Below the pieces are notes generated by a model that worked only from the letters and a program-made list of their open reading frames with translations, ran no database searches and was not told where the DNA came from. Below are positions 1 through 10,307 of a stretch of DNA of 64,000 bases, piece after piece. Source of the stretch: Leisingera daeponensis (lineage in GTDB: Bacteria > Pseudomonadota > Alphaproteobacteria > Rhodobacterales > Rhodobacteraceae); NCBI RefSeq assembly GCF_019801465.1, contig NZ_JAHVJA010000001.1, positions 1 through 64,000 on the forward strand. The letters run 5' to 3'. Made by a program: the position numbers and the translations under genes. Each line of letters starts with the position of its first letter. Positions within the stretch are counted from its first letter, which is position 1.

Positions 1-222
1 AACGACATCGTGAACCCTGCGGCGCAGGAGGACCCGAACTCGCCGATCGCCGGCATGCCGGTTCTGGAGTGCTGGAAGGCGAAACAGGTGTTCGTCTCCA
101 AACGCGGCCAGGGCACGGGGTACTCGGGCATCGAGAACCCGCTGTTCTTCAAGGAGAACACCCGCATGTTCTACGGCGACGCAAAAGCAAGCCTCGACAA
201 CCTGCTGGGCCTGGTCCAGTAA
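1..222 (+). CDS. pntB: NAD(P) transhydrogenase subunit beta, C-terminal end (partial)
   Basis: Only the last 73 codons are in the window; the reading frame is open from base 1 and ends at TAA 220-222. The fragment carries the hallmark C-terminal segment of Pnt[20 protein letters not shown], then a W-K-A-K-Q segment and [19 protein letters not shown]. This is the end of the NADP(H)-binding domain III, which lies in the cytoplasm. PntAB couples proton re-entry to hydride transfer from NADH to NADP+ and supplies NADPH. The start and the pntA partner lie outside the window. A strong terminator follows within 20 bases, so pntB is the last gene of its operon. Confidence 0.93.
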   Translation, partial: NDIVNPAAQEDPNSPIAGMPVLECWKAKQVFVSKRGQGTGYSGIENPLFFKENTRMFYGDAKASLDNLLGLVQ

Positions 223-240
223 GCGGGCAGTCAAACAATT

Positions 241-272
241 GAAAAGGCGCTACATCCAGGGCGCCTTTTTTC
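241..272 (+). terminator. Intrinsic terminator after pntB
   Basis: Inverted repeat AAAAGGCGC (242-250) against GCGCCTTTTT (261-270) with an 11-base loop, followed by further T residues. This is a classical GC stem plus U-tract on the + strand, 19 bases after the pntB stop. Confidence 0.9.
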
Positions 273-320
273 ATGTTGAGCCTTGGCGCGCTTAGGCTTG
301 CTCCGGTCCGTTGTATGCCG

Positions 321-366
321 TTGCATTCAGGTAACATGTTGAAATAAAACATTTCTGTACATGTTT
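321..366 (+). promoter_or_regulatory. AT-rich putative promoter/operator of the DUF3422 gene
   Basis: Two copies of the self-complementary ACATGTT lie at 334-340 and 359-365, 25 bases apart, and bracket an AT-rich stretch. TTGCAT (321-326) followed 16 to 17 bases later by AATAAA (343-348) could be -35/-10 boxes. The local AT-richness contrasts with the surroundings. No mapped start or known regulator supports it; inference only. Confidence 0.35.
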
Positions 367-410
367 TCTTGGCCGCAGTATGGTCGCCGGCATTGCCCCG
401 GAGACCCAGA

Positions 411-1691
411 ATGCCACCGATCCAAGATCATCCGCTGCGTTATCAGCTGACGAATGAGCTGCATGCCCGCCCGTTCCCGACTATGACCTCGCCCTGCACC
501 GTGGCCTATCTGGCGGTGAAGCAGCCGCGCGAGGCAGTGCACCGAGACCGCATGCAGGACATGCAGCATCTGATCCAGCTCTTGGACCGCCACGGGGCGC
601 CTCATCCGCAGCCTGGCGCGACCCACCACACCGCGCAGATCGGCCGCCATATGCTGAAGTGGGAGCAGCACACCGAGTTCGTGAGCTATACTGTCTACTA
701 CGACGGTGTCAGCGCACGGGCCTTTGATCCGGCTGATTTTGACATCTTTCCCGCGGACTGGCTGGCGGAGGCACCGGGCCAGCGGATCACTTCGGCGCTG
801 ATCCGGGTGGTGCCGCGCGCGGCACCCGCGGTGCTGAAAGCCACCATGCACGACTGGTTCGTGCCGGAAAGCCTGGCGGTCTCGCAGGTGCTGGACGACA
901 GCGCCGTGGTCGCAGGCGACTTCCGCATCGACCCGGCGGGCCATGTGCGATTTGCCATTTTTCCAAATGCGGACACGGGCAGCCAGCGGGTGGGCCGGGT
1001 GGTGCAGCGGCTGTGCGAGATCGAGACCTACCGGGCAATGTCCATGCTGGGCTTCTCCCGCGCCCGCGGGCTGACGCCGGTAATCGGGAAGCTGGACACC
1101 CGCCTCTCCGAGATGATGGTGGAAATGACCGGCGGCACCAAACCGGCCGAGGAAATCCTCACCCAGCTGCTGGCGGTCTCAGCTGAGCTGGAGGCGATGG
1201 CGGCGCAGTCTGCCTTCCGCTTCGGCGCGACGGGGGCCTATGACGCGTTGGTCAGCCAGCGCATCAGCCTGTTGCGCGAGGAACGCCATGAGGGGTTCCA
1301 GACCTTTGCCGAGTTCATGCTGCGCCGGTTCGAACCTGCGATGCGGACGGTGAACTCCACCGAGAAACGGCTCGATACTCTCGCCATAAGGGCGCGCCGG
1401 GCAGGGGAGCTGCTGCGGACCCGGGTGGATGTGGAACGCTCGGCCCAGAACCAGGCGCTGCTCGCCAGTATGGATCGCCGCGCCGATATCGCCCTTCGCC
1501 TGCAGCACACGGTCGAAGGTCTGTCGGTGGTGGCTGTCAGCTATTATGCGATATCCTTGGTCTCCGACTTTCTGTTTCCGCTGGCAGAGCGCTACGGGAT
1601 AACCAAGAAGGTGCTGATTGCAGCCGTCACCCTGCCGGTGATCGGGCTGGTGTGGCTGGGCATCCAGCGGATCCGGAAGAAGCTGCACTGA
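411..1691 (+). CDS. DUF3422 family membrane-anchored protein
   Basis: A 426-residue protein matching the alphaproteobacterial DUF3422 family; recognisable N-terminus HPLRYQLTNELHARPFP and the segment TYRAMSMLGFSRAR. Function is unknown for the family. The last ~55 residues hold two hydrophobic helices split by a short loop (AERYGITKK) and end in a basic tail, so a large soluble N-terminal domain is probably anchored to the inner membrane by a C-terminal hairpin. The ATG at 411 is preferred over an in-frame TTG 42 bases upstream because GGAG lies 7 bases before it. It stands alone between two terminators. Confidence 0.8.
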   Translation: MPPIQDHPLRYQLTNELHARPFPTMTSPCTVAYLAVKQPREAVHRDRMQDMQHLIQLLDRHGAPHPQPGATHHTAQIGRHMLKWEQHTEFVSYTVYYDGVSARAFDPADFDIFPADWLAEAPGQRITSALIRVVPRAAPAVLKATMHDWFVPESLAVSQVLDDSAVVAGDFRIDPAGHVRFAIFPNADTGSQRVGRVVQRLCEIETYRAMSMLGFSRARGLTPVIGKLDTRLSEMMVEMTGGTKPAEEILTQLLAVSAELEAMAAQSAFRFGATGAYDALVSQRISLLREERHEGFQTFAEFMLRRFEPAMRTVNSTEKRLDTLAIRARRAGELLRTRVDVERSAQNQALLASMDRRADIALRLQHTVEGLSVVAVSYYAISLVSDFLFPLAERYGITKKVLIAAVTLPVIGLVWLGIQRIRKKLH

Positions 1692-1718
1692 ACACTGTGG
1701 CGCGTGTGCAAGTGAAAA

Positions 1719-1745
1719 GGGCCGCCTGACGGGGCGGCCCTCGAT
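1719..1745. terminator. Hairpin terminator between convergent DUF3422 gene and peptide-permease operon
   Basis: GGGCCGCC (1719-1726) pairs with GGCGGCCC (1733-1740). On the minus strand the stem is followed by TTTTC, so it should stop the permease operon; on the plus strand the tail is less U-rich. Confidence 0.75.
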
Positions 1746-1763
1746 CGTTTCTGTGACGTTCGC

Positions 1764-2735
1764 TCAGCGGCCCCGGATCCGCGGGTCCAGCGCGTCGCGC
1801 AGACCGTCACCTAGGTAGTTCACGCTTAGGACCGTCAGCGAAATCGCCAGGCCGGGCCAGAACACCCGCTCAGGATACTGCTGCAGGTAGTCGGTGGCAT
1901 CGAACAGCAGCCGCCCCCAGGTCGGGAAATCCGGCGGGAAGCCGAGGCCGAGGAAGGAGAGCGAGGATTCGGTGATGATCGCGGTGGCAATCCCCAGGGT
2001 GGCCGAGACCATGATCGGTGACAGCACGTTAGGCAGGATGTGCCGCGTGATCAGCCCGCTGTTTGTAGTGCCGATGGAGCGGGCCGCCATCACGAACTCG
2101 CGCTCCTTCAGCGCCAGCACATCCCCGCGCACGATGCGGGCGGTGGGCATCCAGCTGGTGACGCCGATCGAGACCACGATCAGGATGAAAATCCCTTGTT
2201 CCGGACCGAAGGCCGCATTCAGCGGCTCGCGGAACAGCAGCATCATCACCAGAAGCAGTGGCAGCAGCGGCAGGGCGAGGAACAGGTCGGTCAAGCGCAT
2301 CAGCGGCCCGTCCAGCTTCTTGAAGAACCCCGCCAGCACCCCGAGAAGCGATCCCAGACCCAGCGCCAGCAGCATTGCCGTCAGGCCGACGGAAACAGAA
2401 GTCGCGCCGCCCGCCATCATCCGGGCCAGCATGTCCCGGCCCAGCTGGTCGGTGCCCAAGGGATGCGCCCAGCTGGGGCCCTGGTTGCGGGCCCGGATGT
2501 CGATCTTGGTGGCCTCGATGTCCCACACGAAGGGACCCAGATAGACTGCCAGGATGATAAACAGGAACAGAGCCCCGCCCATCAGCGCCCCGCGGTGGGA
2601 TTTGAACTGATGCCAGACATTCAGCCACTGGCTGCGCGGCGGATTGTGCAGCTCCTCCAGCTGAGCGGCGCCGGGCACCGCGGTTGAGGCCGGAGCCATG
2701 CCTTCATCCGGCACGAAGCGTTCCTTGTCAGTCAT
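1764..2735 (-). CDS. Peptide ABC transporter permease, DppC/OppC type
   Basis: A 323-residue inner-membrane permease of the dipeptide/oligopeptide (PepT) family. It has the long cytoplasmic N-terminus typical of OppC, about six hydrophobic segments, and the EAA coupling loop near REFVMAARSIGTTNSG that contacts the ATPase. The ending LGDGLRDALDPRIRGR is the DppC signature. The start at 2735 overlaps the end of the upstream permease gene (shared ATGACTGA) and has GAGG about 11 bases upstream; an in-frame GTG-type start 18 bases earlier is less likely. With the upstream permease it would form the channel for peptides delivered by the 3878-5581 binding protein. Confidence 0.92.
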   Translation of the reverse strand: MTDKERFVPDEGMAPASTAVPGAAQLEELHNPPRSQWLNVWHQFKSHRGALMGGALFLFIILAVYLGPFVWDIEATKIDIRARNQGPSWAHPLGTDQLGRDMLARMMAGGATSVSVGLTAMLLALGLGSLLGVLAGFFKKLDGPLMRLTDLFLALPLLPLLLVMMLLFREPLNAAFGPEQGIFILIVVSIGVTSWMPTARIVRGDVLALKEREFVMAARSIGTTNSGLITRHILPNVLSPIMVSATLGIATAIITESSLSFLGLGFPPDFPTWGRLLFDATDYLQQYPERVFWPGLAISLTVLSVNYLGDGLRDALDPRIRGR

Positions 2736-3735
2736 AGCGGATCCTCGGGTCAAGAATGCCGTAAAGCACGTCGGCGATCAGGTTGAACAGCACGATCAGC
2801 ACCGCGAAGATGAAGGTCAGCGTCTGCACCATCGGCAGGTCGTTGGCCTGGATGGCGCCGATCAAGAGCTGGCCGATGCCGTTCACCTTGAACACCTGCT
2901 CGGTGATGATGGCGCCGCCGAAGATAGACGGGATCCCCAGCGCGATCACGGTGACCACCGGGATCATCGAGTTGCGCAGGACATGGACCATGACCACGAT
3001 ATACTCGCTGAGGCCCTTGGCGCGGGCGGTACGGACGTAATCCTGGTTCAGGTTGTCCAGCATCGAGGCGCGCATGAACCGGCTCAGCTGCGCGGTGATC
3101 TGCAGCGCCAGCACCATCACCGGCATGATCATCTGCTTCAGCTGGTAGACAAAGCTGTCCCAGCTGTCGACCACATGGGTGGTGTCATAGATCGACGGGA
3201 ACCAGCCCAGCTGCACCGAGAAGATCACGATCACCAGCACGCCGGAGAAGAACGGCGGCACCGAGAAGCCGACCATCGACACGAAGGTGCCCAGCTGGTC
3301 GAACCAGCTGTACTGGCGGTAGGCGGAATAGATGCCGATCGGCAGCGCGATCAGGATCGCGACAACATAAGCGGTGCCGACCACCCACAGGGTCTGCGGC
3401 ATGCGCTGGATGACGATGTCCATCACCGGCGAGCGGGTCTGCCAGGAGATCACCCGCAGATCACCGGCCGAGAAGCTGGTGCCGAGGTAATGATCGATCA
3501 TAACTTGCGGCTCGATCCAGAAGAACTGGACCAGCCACTTCCAGAAGCGGATGTGCATCGGCTGGCCGAGGCCAAGCGCCTCGCGCATCTTTTCTTTAAC
3601 TTCGGGGGGGACGGTCAGGGGGACCTGCGCCATCGGATCGCCGGGGGCGAGCTCCAGCAGCAGGAAGATCACGAGGCTGATGAACAGCAGTGTCGGAACT
3701 GCCAGGATCAGCCGCCGGATTGTAAAGGTCAGCAT
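2728..3735 (-). CDS. Peptide ABC transporter permease, DppB/OppB type
   Basis: A 335-residue permease beginning MLTFTIRRLILAVPTLL, the standard DppB/OppB N-terminus with its first transmembrane helix. The EAA loop is DYVRTARAKGLSEYIVVMVH, followed by RNSMIPVVT; the protein ends in LYGILDPRIRYD. It is second in the leftward operon, 142 bases after the binding-protein gene and overlapping the DppC-type gene by 8 bases, which indicates translational coupling. The substrate cannot be fixed from the permease; context suggests peptides or N-acylated amino acids. Confidence 0.93.
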   Translation of the reverse strand: MLTFTIRRLILAVPTLLFISLVIFLLLELAPGDPMAQVPLTVPPEVKEKMREALGLGQPMHIRFWKWLVQFFWIEPQVMIDHYLGTSFSAGDLRVISWQTRSPVMDIVIQRMPQTLWVVGTAYVVAILIALPIGIYSAYRQYSWFDQLGTFVSMVGFSVPPFFSGVLVIVIFSVQLGWFPSIYDTTHVVDSWDSFVYQLKQMIMPVMVLALQITAQLSRFMRASMLDNLNQDYVRTARAKGLSEYIVVMVHVLRNSMIPVVTVIALGIPSIFGGAIITEQVFKVNGIGQLLIGAIQANDLPMVQTLTFIFAVLIVLFNLIADVLYGILDPRIRYD

Positions 3736-3835
3736 CTGCTAAGCGCCTTTGCAACTTGTATTGAATTCGGATCAGGCGGGGCTCTGCATCCAGACCATGC
3801 GCAGCGCCGCAAGGCGGCCCCTGCAGATGGCAAGA

Positions 3836-3862
3836 GGCCCCGGCGCTGTGCCGGGGCCCCGG
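3836..3862 (-). terminator. Hairpin between binding-protein and permease genes (attenuator-like)
   Basis: GGCCCCGGC (3836-3844) pairs perfectly with GCCGGGGCC (3850-3858), loop 5. It sits just after the binding-protein stop and before the permease genes and has only a weak U-tract on the minus strand. Such stems commonly stabilise the 5' message or partly terminate, giving excess binding protein over permease; that role is inferred here. Confidence 0.6.
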
Positions 3863-3877
3863 TAAAGCAAGCCAGGC

Positions 3878-5581
3878 TTACTTGATGCGGTACCAGTCAG
3901 CTGCGTTCCACAGCTCGCTGTCCCAGACGTTCAGATCAACGCCGCCCAGCGTGTTGGAATGCGCCGACAGGCGGCCGCGGTGCACCAGCGGGATCATGCC
4001 GCCGTTTTCGACCATGATGTCGTTCAGGCGCTTGGCGATCTCGGCACGGGCTTCCAGGCCGGCGGTCTTGGTCAGCTCGGCGTGCAGCTGGTCGAACTCC
4101 TCGTTGCAGAAGCGCGAAATGTTCTCACCCTGCCACTGCGACTCGGGCTTGGGCGCCTTGTCGCACAGCCCGTTCGCCAGATATGCCTGCGGGTCGGTGC
4201 CGTCGAAGTTGTTGGCGTACATTTCAACGTCGGCATAGAACTTCTGGAAGGTGTCGGGAGAACCCGGGTCGCCGCCGAAGAACACGCTGGCGTTGATGTT
4301 GCGCAGCTCGGATTCGATGCCGATCTGGCCCCACCATTCCTTGATCAGCGCCTGGAAGTCCTGGCGCACGGCGTTGGTCGAGGTCTGGTACAGGATCTTC
4401 ATCGGCTTGCCGTCCGGGGTCTCCCGCACGCCGTCGCCATTGGTGTCCTTGTAGCCGGCTTCCTCAAGCATCGCCTTGGCGCCTTCGATGTCCTGGGTGG
4501 AGCAGTCAAAGGTGTCGGAGGCAAAGGCCGCCGGTGCAGGCACCCAGTTGCAGCCGACCTTGCCGGCCTTGCCATAGCCGATTTCCACCAGCAGCGGGCG
4601 GTCGATGGCCATCGACATCGCCTTGTAGACCGCCGGATCTTTCAGGAACGGATGCGGATGCTTGGCGGTGGAACGCTCGCCTTCCGGCAGGCTCGGCGAC
4701 GGGTCGGTCTGGTTCAGCATGATGCGTTCGACCAGCGAACCGAAGCCCGCAACCGGTTTGCCCTTGCCGCCTGCTTCCATCTGGGCGATCACTTCCGGCG
4801 CCAGCTGCAGGTTCCAGGCATAGTCGAACTCGCCGGTTTCCATCACGGCACGGCCCGCTGCGGTCGCGTCACCGCCGCCCTTGAACAGAACCTTGGCAAA
4901 GGCCGGTTTGGCCGGGTCGCGGTAGTTCTGATTGGCCGACATGGTGATCACGTCGTTCGGCTTGAACTCATCGACCACAAACGGGCCGGTGCCGATCGGG
5001 CCGAAGTTTGCCTCGGTGCATTCCGGTGCCTTGGCGCCCATGCAGTTTTCGAACTGCGCTTTTTGCAGGATCGGGCTTTCACCGCCGGTGAACGGGCCGT
5101 AGGGGAAGGGGGTCGGCTTGTCGAAGGTGACCTTGACCGTCATGTCGTCGACCAGTTCGACGGAGCTGACGCCCTCGAACTTGGTCAGCTGGGCGCAGCC
5201 GCCTTCGGGGTGCATGCAGTAGTCGGCGGTGAACTTGACATCATGGCCGGTGAAGTCGGTGCCGTCGGACCATTTGATGCCCGGGGCGATCTTCCAGGTG
5301 ATCGAGGTCAGGTCTTCGCTGACGCCGCCGTTTTCAACGGTCGGGATCTCGGTCGCCAGATAGGGGACCATGTTGCCGTCGGGGTCATAGCGGGCCAGCG
5401 GCTCGATCACCAGCGAGGCCGCCTGAATGTCCTTTGTGCCGCCGGACAGGAACGGGTTCAGGATCGACGGCGCCTGCCAGTAGATGATGTTGACCTGGCC
5501 GTCCGCACCGCGCTCGGCAAAGGCCGCAGGCGCCAGCGAGGCCGTGGCAACAGCACCCATCAATAGGGATTTCAGTTTCAT
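3878..5581 (-). CDS. Peptide ABC transporter substrate-binding protein (SBP family 5)
   Basis: A 567-residue periplasmic binding protein of the oligopeptide-type family 5. The signal peptide is MKLKSLLMGAVATASLAPAA, probably cleaved after AFA. Typical family segments follow: INPFL-like SILNPFLSGGT, PLARYDPDGNMVPYLATEIP, WSDGTDFTGHDVKFTADY, and DGKPMKILYQTS in the second lobe. An internal start (ATG 5581) is chosen because it opens the signal peptide and has AAGGAGAG just upstream; the longer open frame to 5686 adds only unrelated residues. It is the first gene of the leftward operon and faces the fused ATPase gene across a 339-base region. The ligand is unknown. Confidence 0.93.
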   Translation of the reverse strand: MKLKSLLMGAVATASLAPAAFAERGADGQVNIIYWQAPSILNPFLSGGTKDIQAASLVIEPLARYDPDGNMVPYLATEIPTVENGGVSEDLTSITWKIAPGIKWSDGTDFTGHDVKFTADYCMHPEGGCAQLTKFEGVSSVELVDDMTVKVTFDKPTPFPYGPFTGGESPILQKAQFENCMGAKAPECTEANFGPIGTGPFVVDEFKPNDVITMSANQNYRDPAKPAFAKVLFKGGGDATAAGRAVMETGEFDYAWNLQLAPEVIAQMEAGGKGKPVAGFGSLVERIMLNQTDPSPSLPEGERSTAKHPHPFLKDPAVYKAMSMAIDRPLLVEIGYGKAGKVGCNWVPAPAAFASDTFDCSTQDIEGAKAMLEEAGYKDTNGDGVRETPDGKPMKILYQTSTNAVRQDFQALIKEWWGQIGIESELRNINASVFFGGDPGSPDTFQKFYADVEMYANNFDGTDPQAYLANGLCDKAPKPESQWQGENISRFCNEEFDQLHAELTKTAGLEARAEIAKRLNDIMVENGGMIPLVHRGRLSAHSNTLGGVDLNVWDSELWNAADWYRIK

Positions 5582-5920
5582 CACACTCTCCTTGTCGGAC
5601 ACGTTTGGTGTCTTATTCGTTGGCCGGGCCTGTTGCGGCCCGGAAGATTGCCGCATTGCTGCGGAAGTGTGGCTCCGGGTCTGCAAGCAATGGGAAAACG
5701 CTGAAACTATAAACCCTTAACACTGCGCCGGACGCGCCGGCACGTGCAAGCCTGCAGGCAACCACAGGGGTATCGAAGCGCTTTTGTCGGGAAATTGCAA
5801 ATTCCAATTTCGAAATGCCCATGCATTATTTGCATGAGCATTTTTGTGCAAAGTAGAGTTTACTCCGGAACCTGAGGCCGCCTTCTCTGGCGGGCCAGAC
5901 AAGAAAAACAGGGAGCCGTC
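5582..5920. promoter_or_regulatory. Divergent control region between binding-protein operon and ATPase/deacylase operon
   Basis: A 339-base gene-free stretch, clearly more AT-rich between 5790 and 5860. It holds, left to right: a perfect stem CCGGGCC (5624-5630)/GGCCCGG (5637-5643) in the leader of the leftward message; GAAATT/AATTTC arms (5791-5796, 5806-5811); and a long dyad at 5815-5841 (separate entry). TTGCAT (5830-5835) and TAGAGT (5854-5859), 18 bases apart, are plausible rightward promoter boxes. Shared control of both operons is inferred. Confidence 0.6.
5815..5841. promoter_or_regulatory. 27-bp dyad, candidate operator in the divergent region
   Basis: Left arm ATGCCCATGCA (5815-5825), five-base spacer TTATT, right arm TGCATGAGCAT (5831-5841); the arms pair at 10 of 11 positions. 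It overlaps the putative rightward -35 box. Size and symmetry suit a dimeric repressor or activator; no regulator gene lies adjacent. Confidence 0.5.
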
Positions 5921-7741
<1,821 letters not shown>

Positions 7742-7743
7742 CC

Positions 7744-8910
7744 ATGAATGCTAAACTGACACCGCTGGAGATTATGGAAAGACTGGTCTCCTTTCCGACG
7801 GTGAGCCGGGACACCAATCTGCCGCTGGTCGATTGGGTGCAGGAATACCTGTCTTCCCACAGCATCGAAAACCATCGCTGGGTGGATCCGCACCAGCCGC
7901 ACAAGGCCGCTGTCTTTGCCCACGTGGGACCGATGGAAGAAGGCGCCGTTGTGCTTTCGGGCCACACCGATGTGGTGCCGGTGGACGGCCAGCCCTGGGA
8001 CACCGACCCCTTTTCGGTGGTGGAGAGGGACGGCAAATATTTCGGCCGCGGCACCTGCGACATGAAGGGATACGACGCGCTGGCGATCTGGGCGCTGGTC
8101 GAGGCGCATGAGCAAGGCGTCACGCGTCCGCTGCAGTTGGCGCTGAGCTTTGACGAGGAAATCGGCTGCACCGGCGCGCCGCCGATGATCGAAGCCATGC
8201 AGCCCGTGCTGCCCAAGGGCTCCGCCGTGATTGTGGGCGAGCCGTCGATGATGAAGGCGGTGACGGGCCACAAAGGCGGCACCGGATACGCCACCCATCT
8301 GATCGGGTTCGAGGTGCATTCCTCGCTCATGCATACCGGCGTCAGCGCCATCATGCATGGGGCAAAGATGATCGACTGGGCCAACCGGAAGAATGCGGAG
8401 AACATGGCCAAGGAGCCGGGTGAGGTGCAGGCGATGTTCACCCCGCCATGGACCACCTGCCATGTCGGCATGATCGAGGGCGGCACCGCCCATAACATCA
8501 CCGCCAAGGACTGCCGCTTCATGATGGATTTCCGGGTGGTGCCGGGCGAGAATGCCGCCGACTGGGAAGCCGCCTATTTTGCCAAGGTGCGCGCGGTCGA
8601 GGCGGAGATGCAGGCCATCCACCCGGAGGCCCGCATTGACGTGTCCAAGCATTTCGACGTTCCTGGCCTGGTTCCGGAACAGGATGGCGAGGCAGAGGCC
8701 CTGGTTCGCGCCCTGACCGGCGACAATGGCTCCCATGTGGTAAGCTACGGCACCGAGGCGGGCCAGTTCCAGCAGGCGGGGTATTCCGCGGTGATCTGTG
8801 GCCCCGGGGATATCGCTCAGGCGCATCAGCCGAACGAGTATATCACTGTGGCGCAGTTCAACGCGGGCCATGCTTTCATGCGCGGGCTGGTGGAAAAGCT
8901 GCAGGAGTGA
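7744..8910 (+). CDS. argE: Acetylornithine deacetylase-like M20 metallohydrolase
   Basis: A 388-residue M20 zinc hydrolase of the ArgE type. Visible motifs: SGHTDVVPVDG with the first metal His/Asp, RGTCDMKG with the bridging Asp, DEEIGCTGAPPM with the general-base Glu, and GGTAHNITAKDC in the dimerisation domain. ArgE removes acetate from N2-acetylornithine. Because it starts 2 bases after the ATPase gene and is cotranscribed with a peptide importer, a catabolic role on imported N-acyl amino acids is equally possible; many alphaproteobacteria make ornithine with ArgJ instead. Function as a deacetylase is well supported; the substrate is not. Confidence 0.85.
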   Translation: MNAKLTPLEIMERLVSFPTVSRDTNLPLVDWVQEYLSSHSIENHRWVDPHQPHKAAVFAHVGPMEEGAVVLSGHTDVVPVDGQPWDTDPFSVVERDGKYFGRGTCDMKGYDALAIWALVEAHEQGVTRPLQLALSFDEEIGCTGAPPMIEAMQPVLPKGSAVIVGEPSMMKAVTGHKGGTGYATHLIGFEVHSSLMHTGVSAIMHGAKMIDWANRKNAENMAKEPGEVQAMFTPPWTTCHVGMIEGGTAHNITAKDCRFMMDFRVVPGENAADWEAAYFAKVRAVEAEMQAIHPEARIDVSKHFDVPGLVPEQDGEAEALVRALTGDNGSHVVSYGTEAGQFQQAGYSAVICGPGDIAQAHQPNEYITVAQFNAGHAFMRGLVEKLQE

Positions 8911-8981
8911 TCCCCGCGCCTTGAAACCGGGCCTTTCGTGCTCAGATTGATGCCAGTGGGGCCTAAAGGAGATGCTCAAGA

Positions 8982-9051
8982 GGGGGCATGTCTCCCCCGC
9001 TTTGCCGGGTGCCGCCGCGTCCTGACGGCCCCGGATACTTGCGAAGCTAAG
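8982..9051 (+). repeat. Intergenic hairpin-plus-tail repeat, copy A (degenerate)
   Basis: A G5/C5 hairpin (8982-8998) is followed 34 bases later by CGGATACTTGCGAAGCTAAG-like sequence (9033-9051), a degenerate version of the tail seen in copies at 11483-11553 and 30120-30174. It lies between two same-strand genes. Confidence 0.4.
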
Positions 9052-9107
9052 TTTTTTCGCGGACAGTCTGCCGCAACGGAACCTAAAACATAAAGGGGGA
9101 GGGGAAA

Positions 9108-10274
9108 ATGCCGGCCAAGAACCGCTTTGCCGAGATGCATCAGGAGATCACAGCCTGGCGCCATCACCTGCACGAGAACCCCGAACTGATGTACGAGGTG
9201 CACGAGACCGCCGCCTTTGTGGCGGAACGGCTCAAGGAGTTCGGCATCACCGACATCACCACCGGCGTCGGCCGGACCGGCGTGGTGGCGGTGATTGAGG
9301 GCAAGACCAACACCTCGGGCCGAGCCATCGGCCTGCGCGCCGATATGGACGCGCTGCCGATCCCCGAGGCCTCGGGTGTGAATTATGCCTCCAAGACGCC
9401 CGGCATGATGCACGCCTGCGGCCATGACGGCCATACCTCGATCCTGCTGGGCGCGGCTAAGTACCTTGCAGAGACACGGAATTTCGACGGCAAGGCAGTG
9501 CTGATCTTCCAGCCGGCCGAGGAAGGCGGCGCAGGCGGCAAGGCGATGTGCGACGACGGGCTGATGGACCGCTGGGGCATTCAGGAGGTCTACGGCCTGC
9601 ACAATATGCCCGGCCTTCCGGTCGGTGAATTTGCCATCCGCCCCGGTCCGCTGATGGCGTCCTCGGACGAGTTCATCATCACCGTCACTGGCAAGGGCGG
9701 CCACGCCGCCGCGCCGCATGAGGCGATTGATACAACGCTGGTGGCCTCGCAGATCGTGGTCTCGCTGCATTCGATCGTGTCGCGCAACGTGGACCCGGTC
9801 AAACGCGTGGTGCTGACCGTCGGCACCTTCGAGACCGACAGCACCGCGTCGAACGTGATTGCCCATACCGCCAAGCTTCAGGGCACCGTCCGCACGCTGG
9901 ACCCGGAATACCGCGTCCAGGCCGAGGACTGGGTGCGCCGGGTCGCCGAAAGCACTGCTGCTGCCTTCGGCGCCACGGCTGAGGTCGAATGGCTGCCGGG
10001 CTATCCCGTTACAATCAATGATGAAAACGGAACCGCCCATGCGGTGGAGGCCGCGCAGGCGGTCTCTGCCAAGGTCGATGCCGAGACCCCGCCGATCATG
10101 CCGTCCGAGGATTTCTCCTACATGCTGGAGCAGCGCCCCGGCGCCTATATTTTCCTCGGTAACGGCGACACCCAGATGTGCCACCACCCGGCCTATGTCT
10201 TTGACGACGAAGCGATTCCCTTGGGATGCAGCTGGTTTGCCGAGCTGGTGGAACGAAGAATGCCCGCGGCCTGA
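9108..10274 (+). CDS. M20 family amidohydrolase (hippurate hydrolase/aminoacylase type), copy 1
   Basis: A 388-residue M20D hydrolase of the HipO/IAA-amino-acid hydrolase group. Metal-site motifs: RADMDALP (77-84), HACGHDGHT (102-110), QPAEEGGAGG (136-145, with the catalytic Glu pair), LHNMPG, and a C-terminal MCHHPAY-type His. Such enzymes cleave N-acyl amino acids (for example N-benzoyl or N-acetyl) to the acid and free amino acid in the cytoplasm. A strong AGGGGGAGGGG ribosome-binding site precedes ATG 9108. It is followed after 33 bases by a close paralogue; both begin MPxKNRFAE. Confidence 0.9.
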   Translation: MPAKNRFAEMHQEITAWRHHLHENPELMYEVHETAAFVAERLKEFGITDITTGVGRTGVVAVIEGKTNTSGRAIGLRADMDALPIPEASGVNYASKTPGMMHACGHDGHTSILLGAAKYLAETRNFDGKAVLIFQPAEEGGAGGKAMCDDGLMDRWGIQEVYGLHNMPGLPVGEFAIRPGPLMASSDEFIITVTGKGGHAAAPHEAIDTTLVASQIVVSLHSIVSRNVDPVKRVVLTVGTFETDSTASNVIAHTAKLQGTVRTLDPEYRVQAEDWVRRVAESTAAAFGATAEVEWLPGYPVTINDENGTAHAVEAAQAVSAKVDAETPPIMPSEDFSYMLEQRPGAYIFLGNGDTQMCHHPAYVFDDEAIPLGCSWFAELVERRMPAA

Positions 10275-10307
10275 GGCTGCGGGGAAAGACAACCAAAGGA
10301 GTGAGAA

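Noticed and set aside
2698-3885. 395-codon plus-strand open frame opposite the permease gene
   Set aside because: His/Asp-rich antisense shadow of the DppB-type gene.
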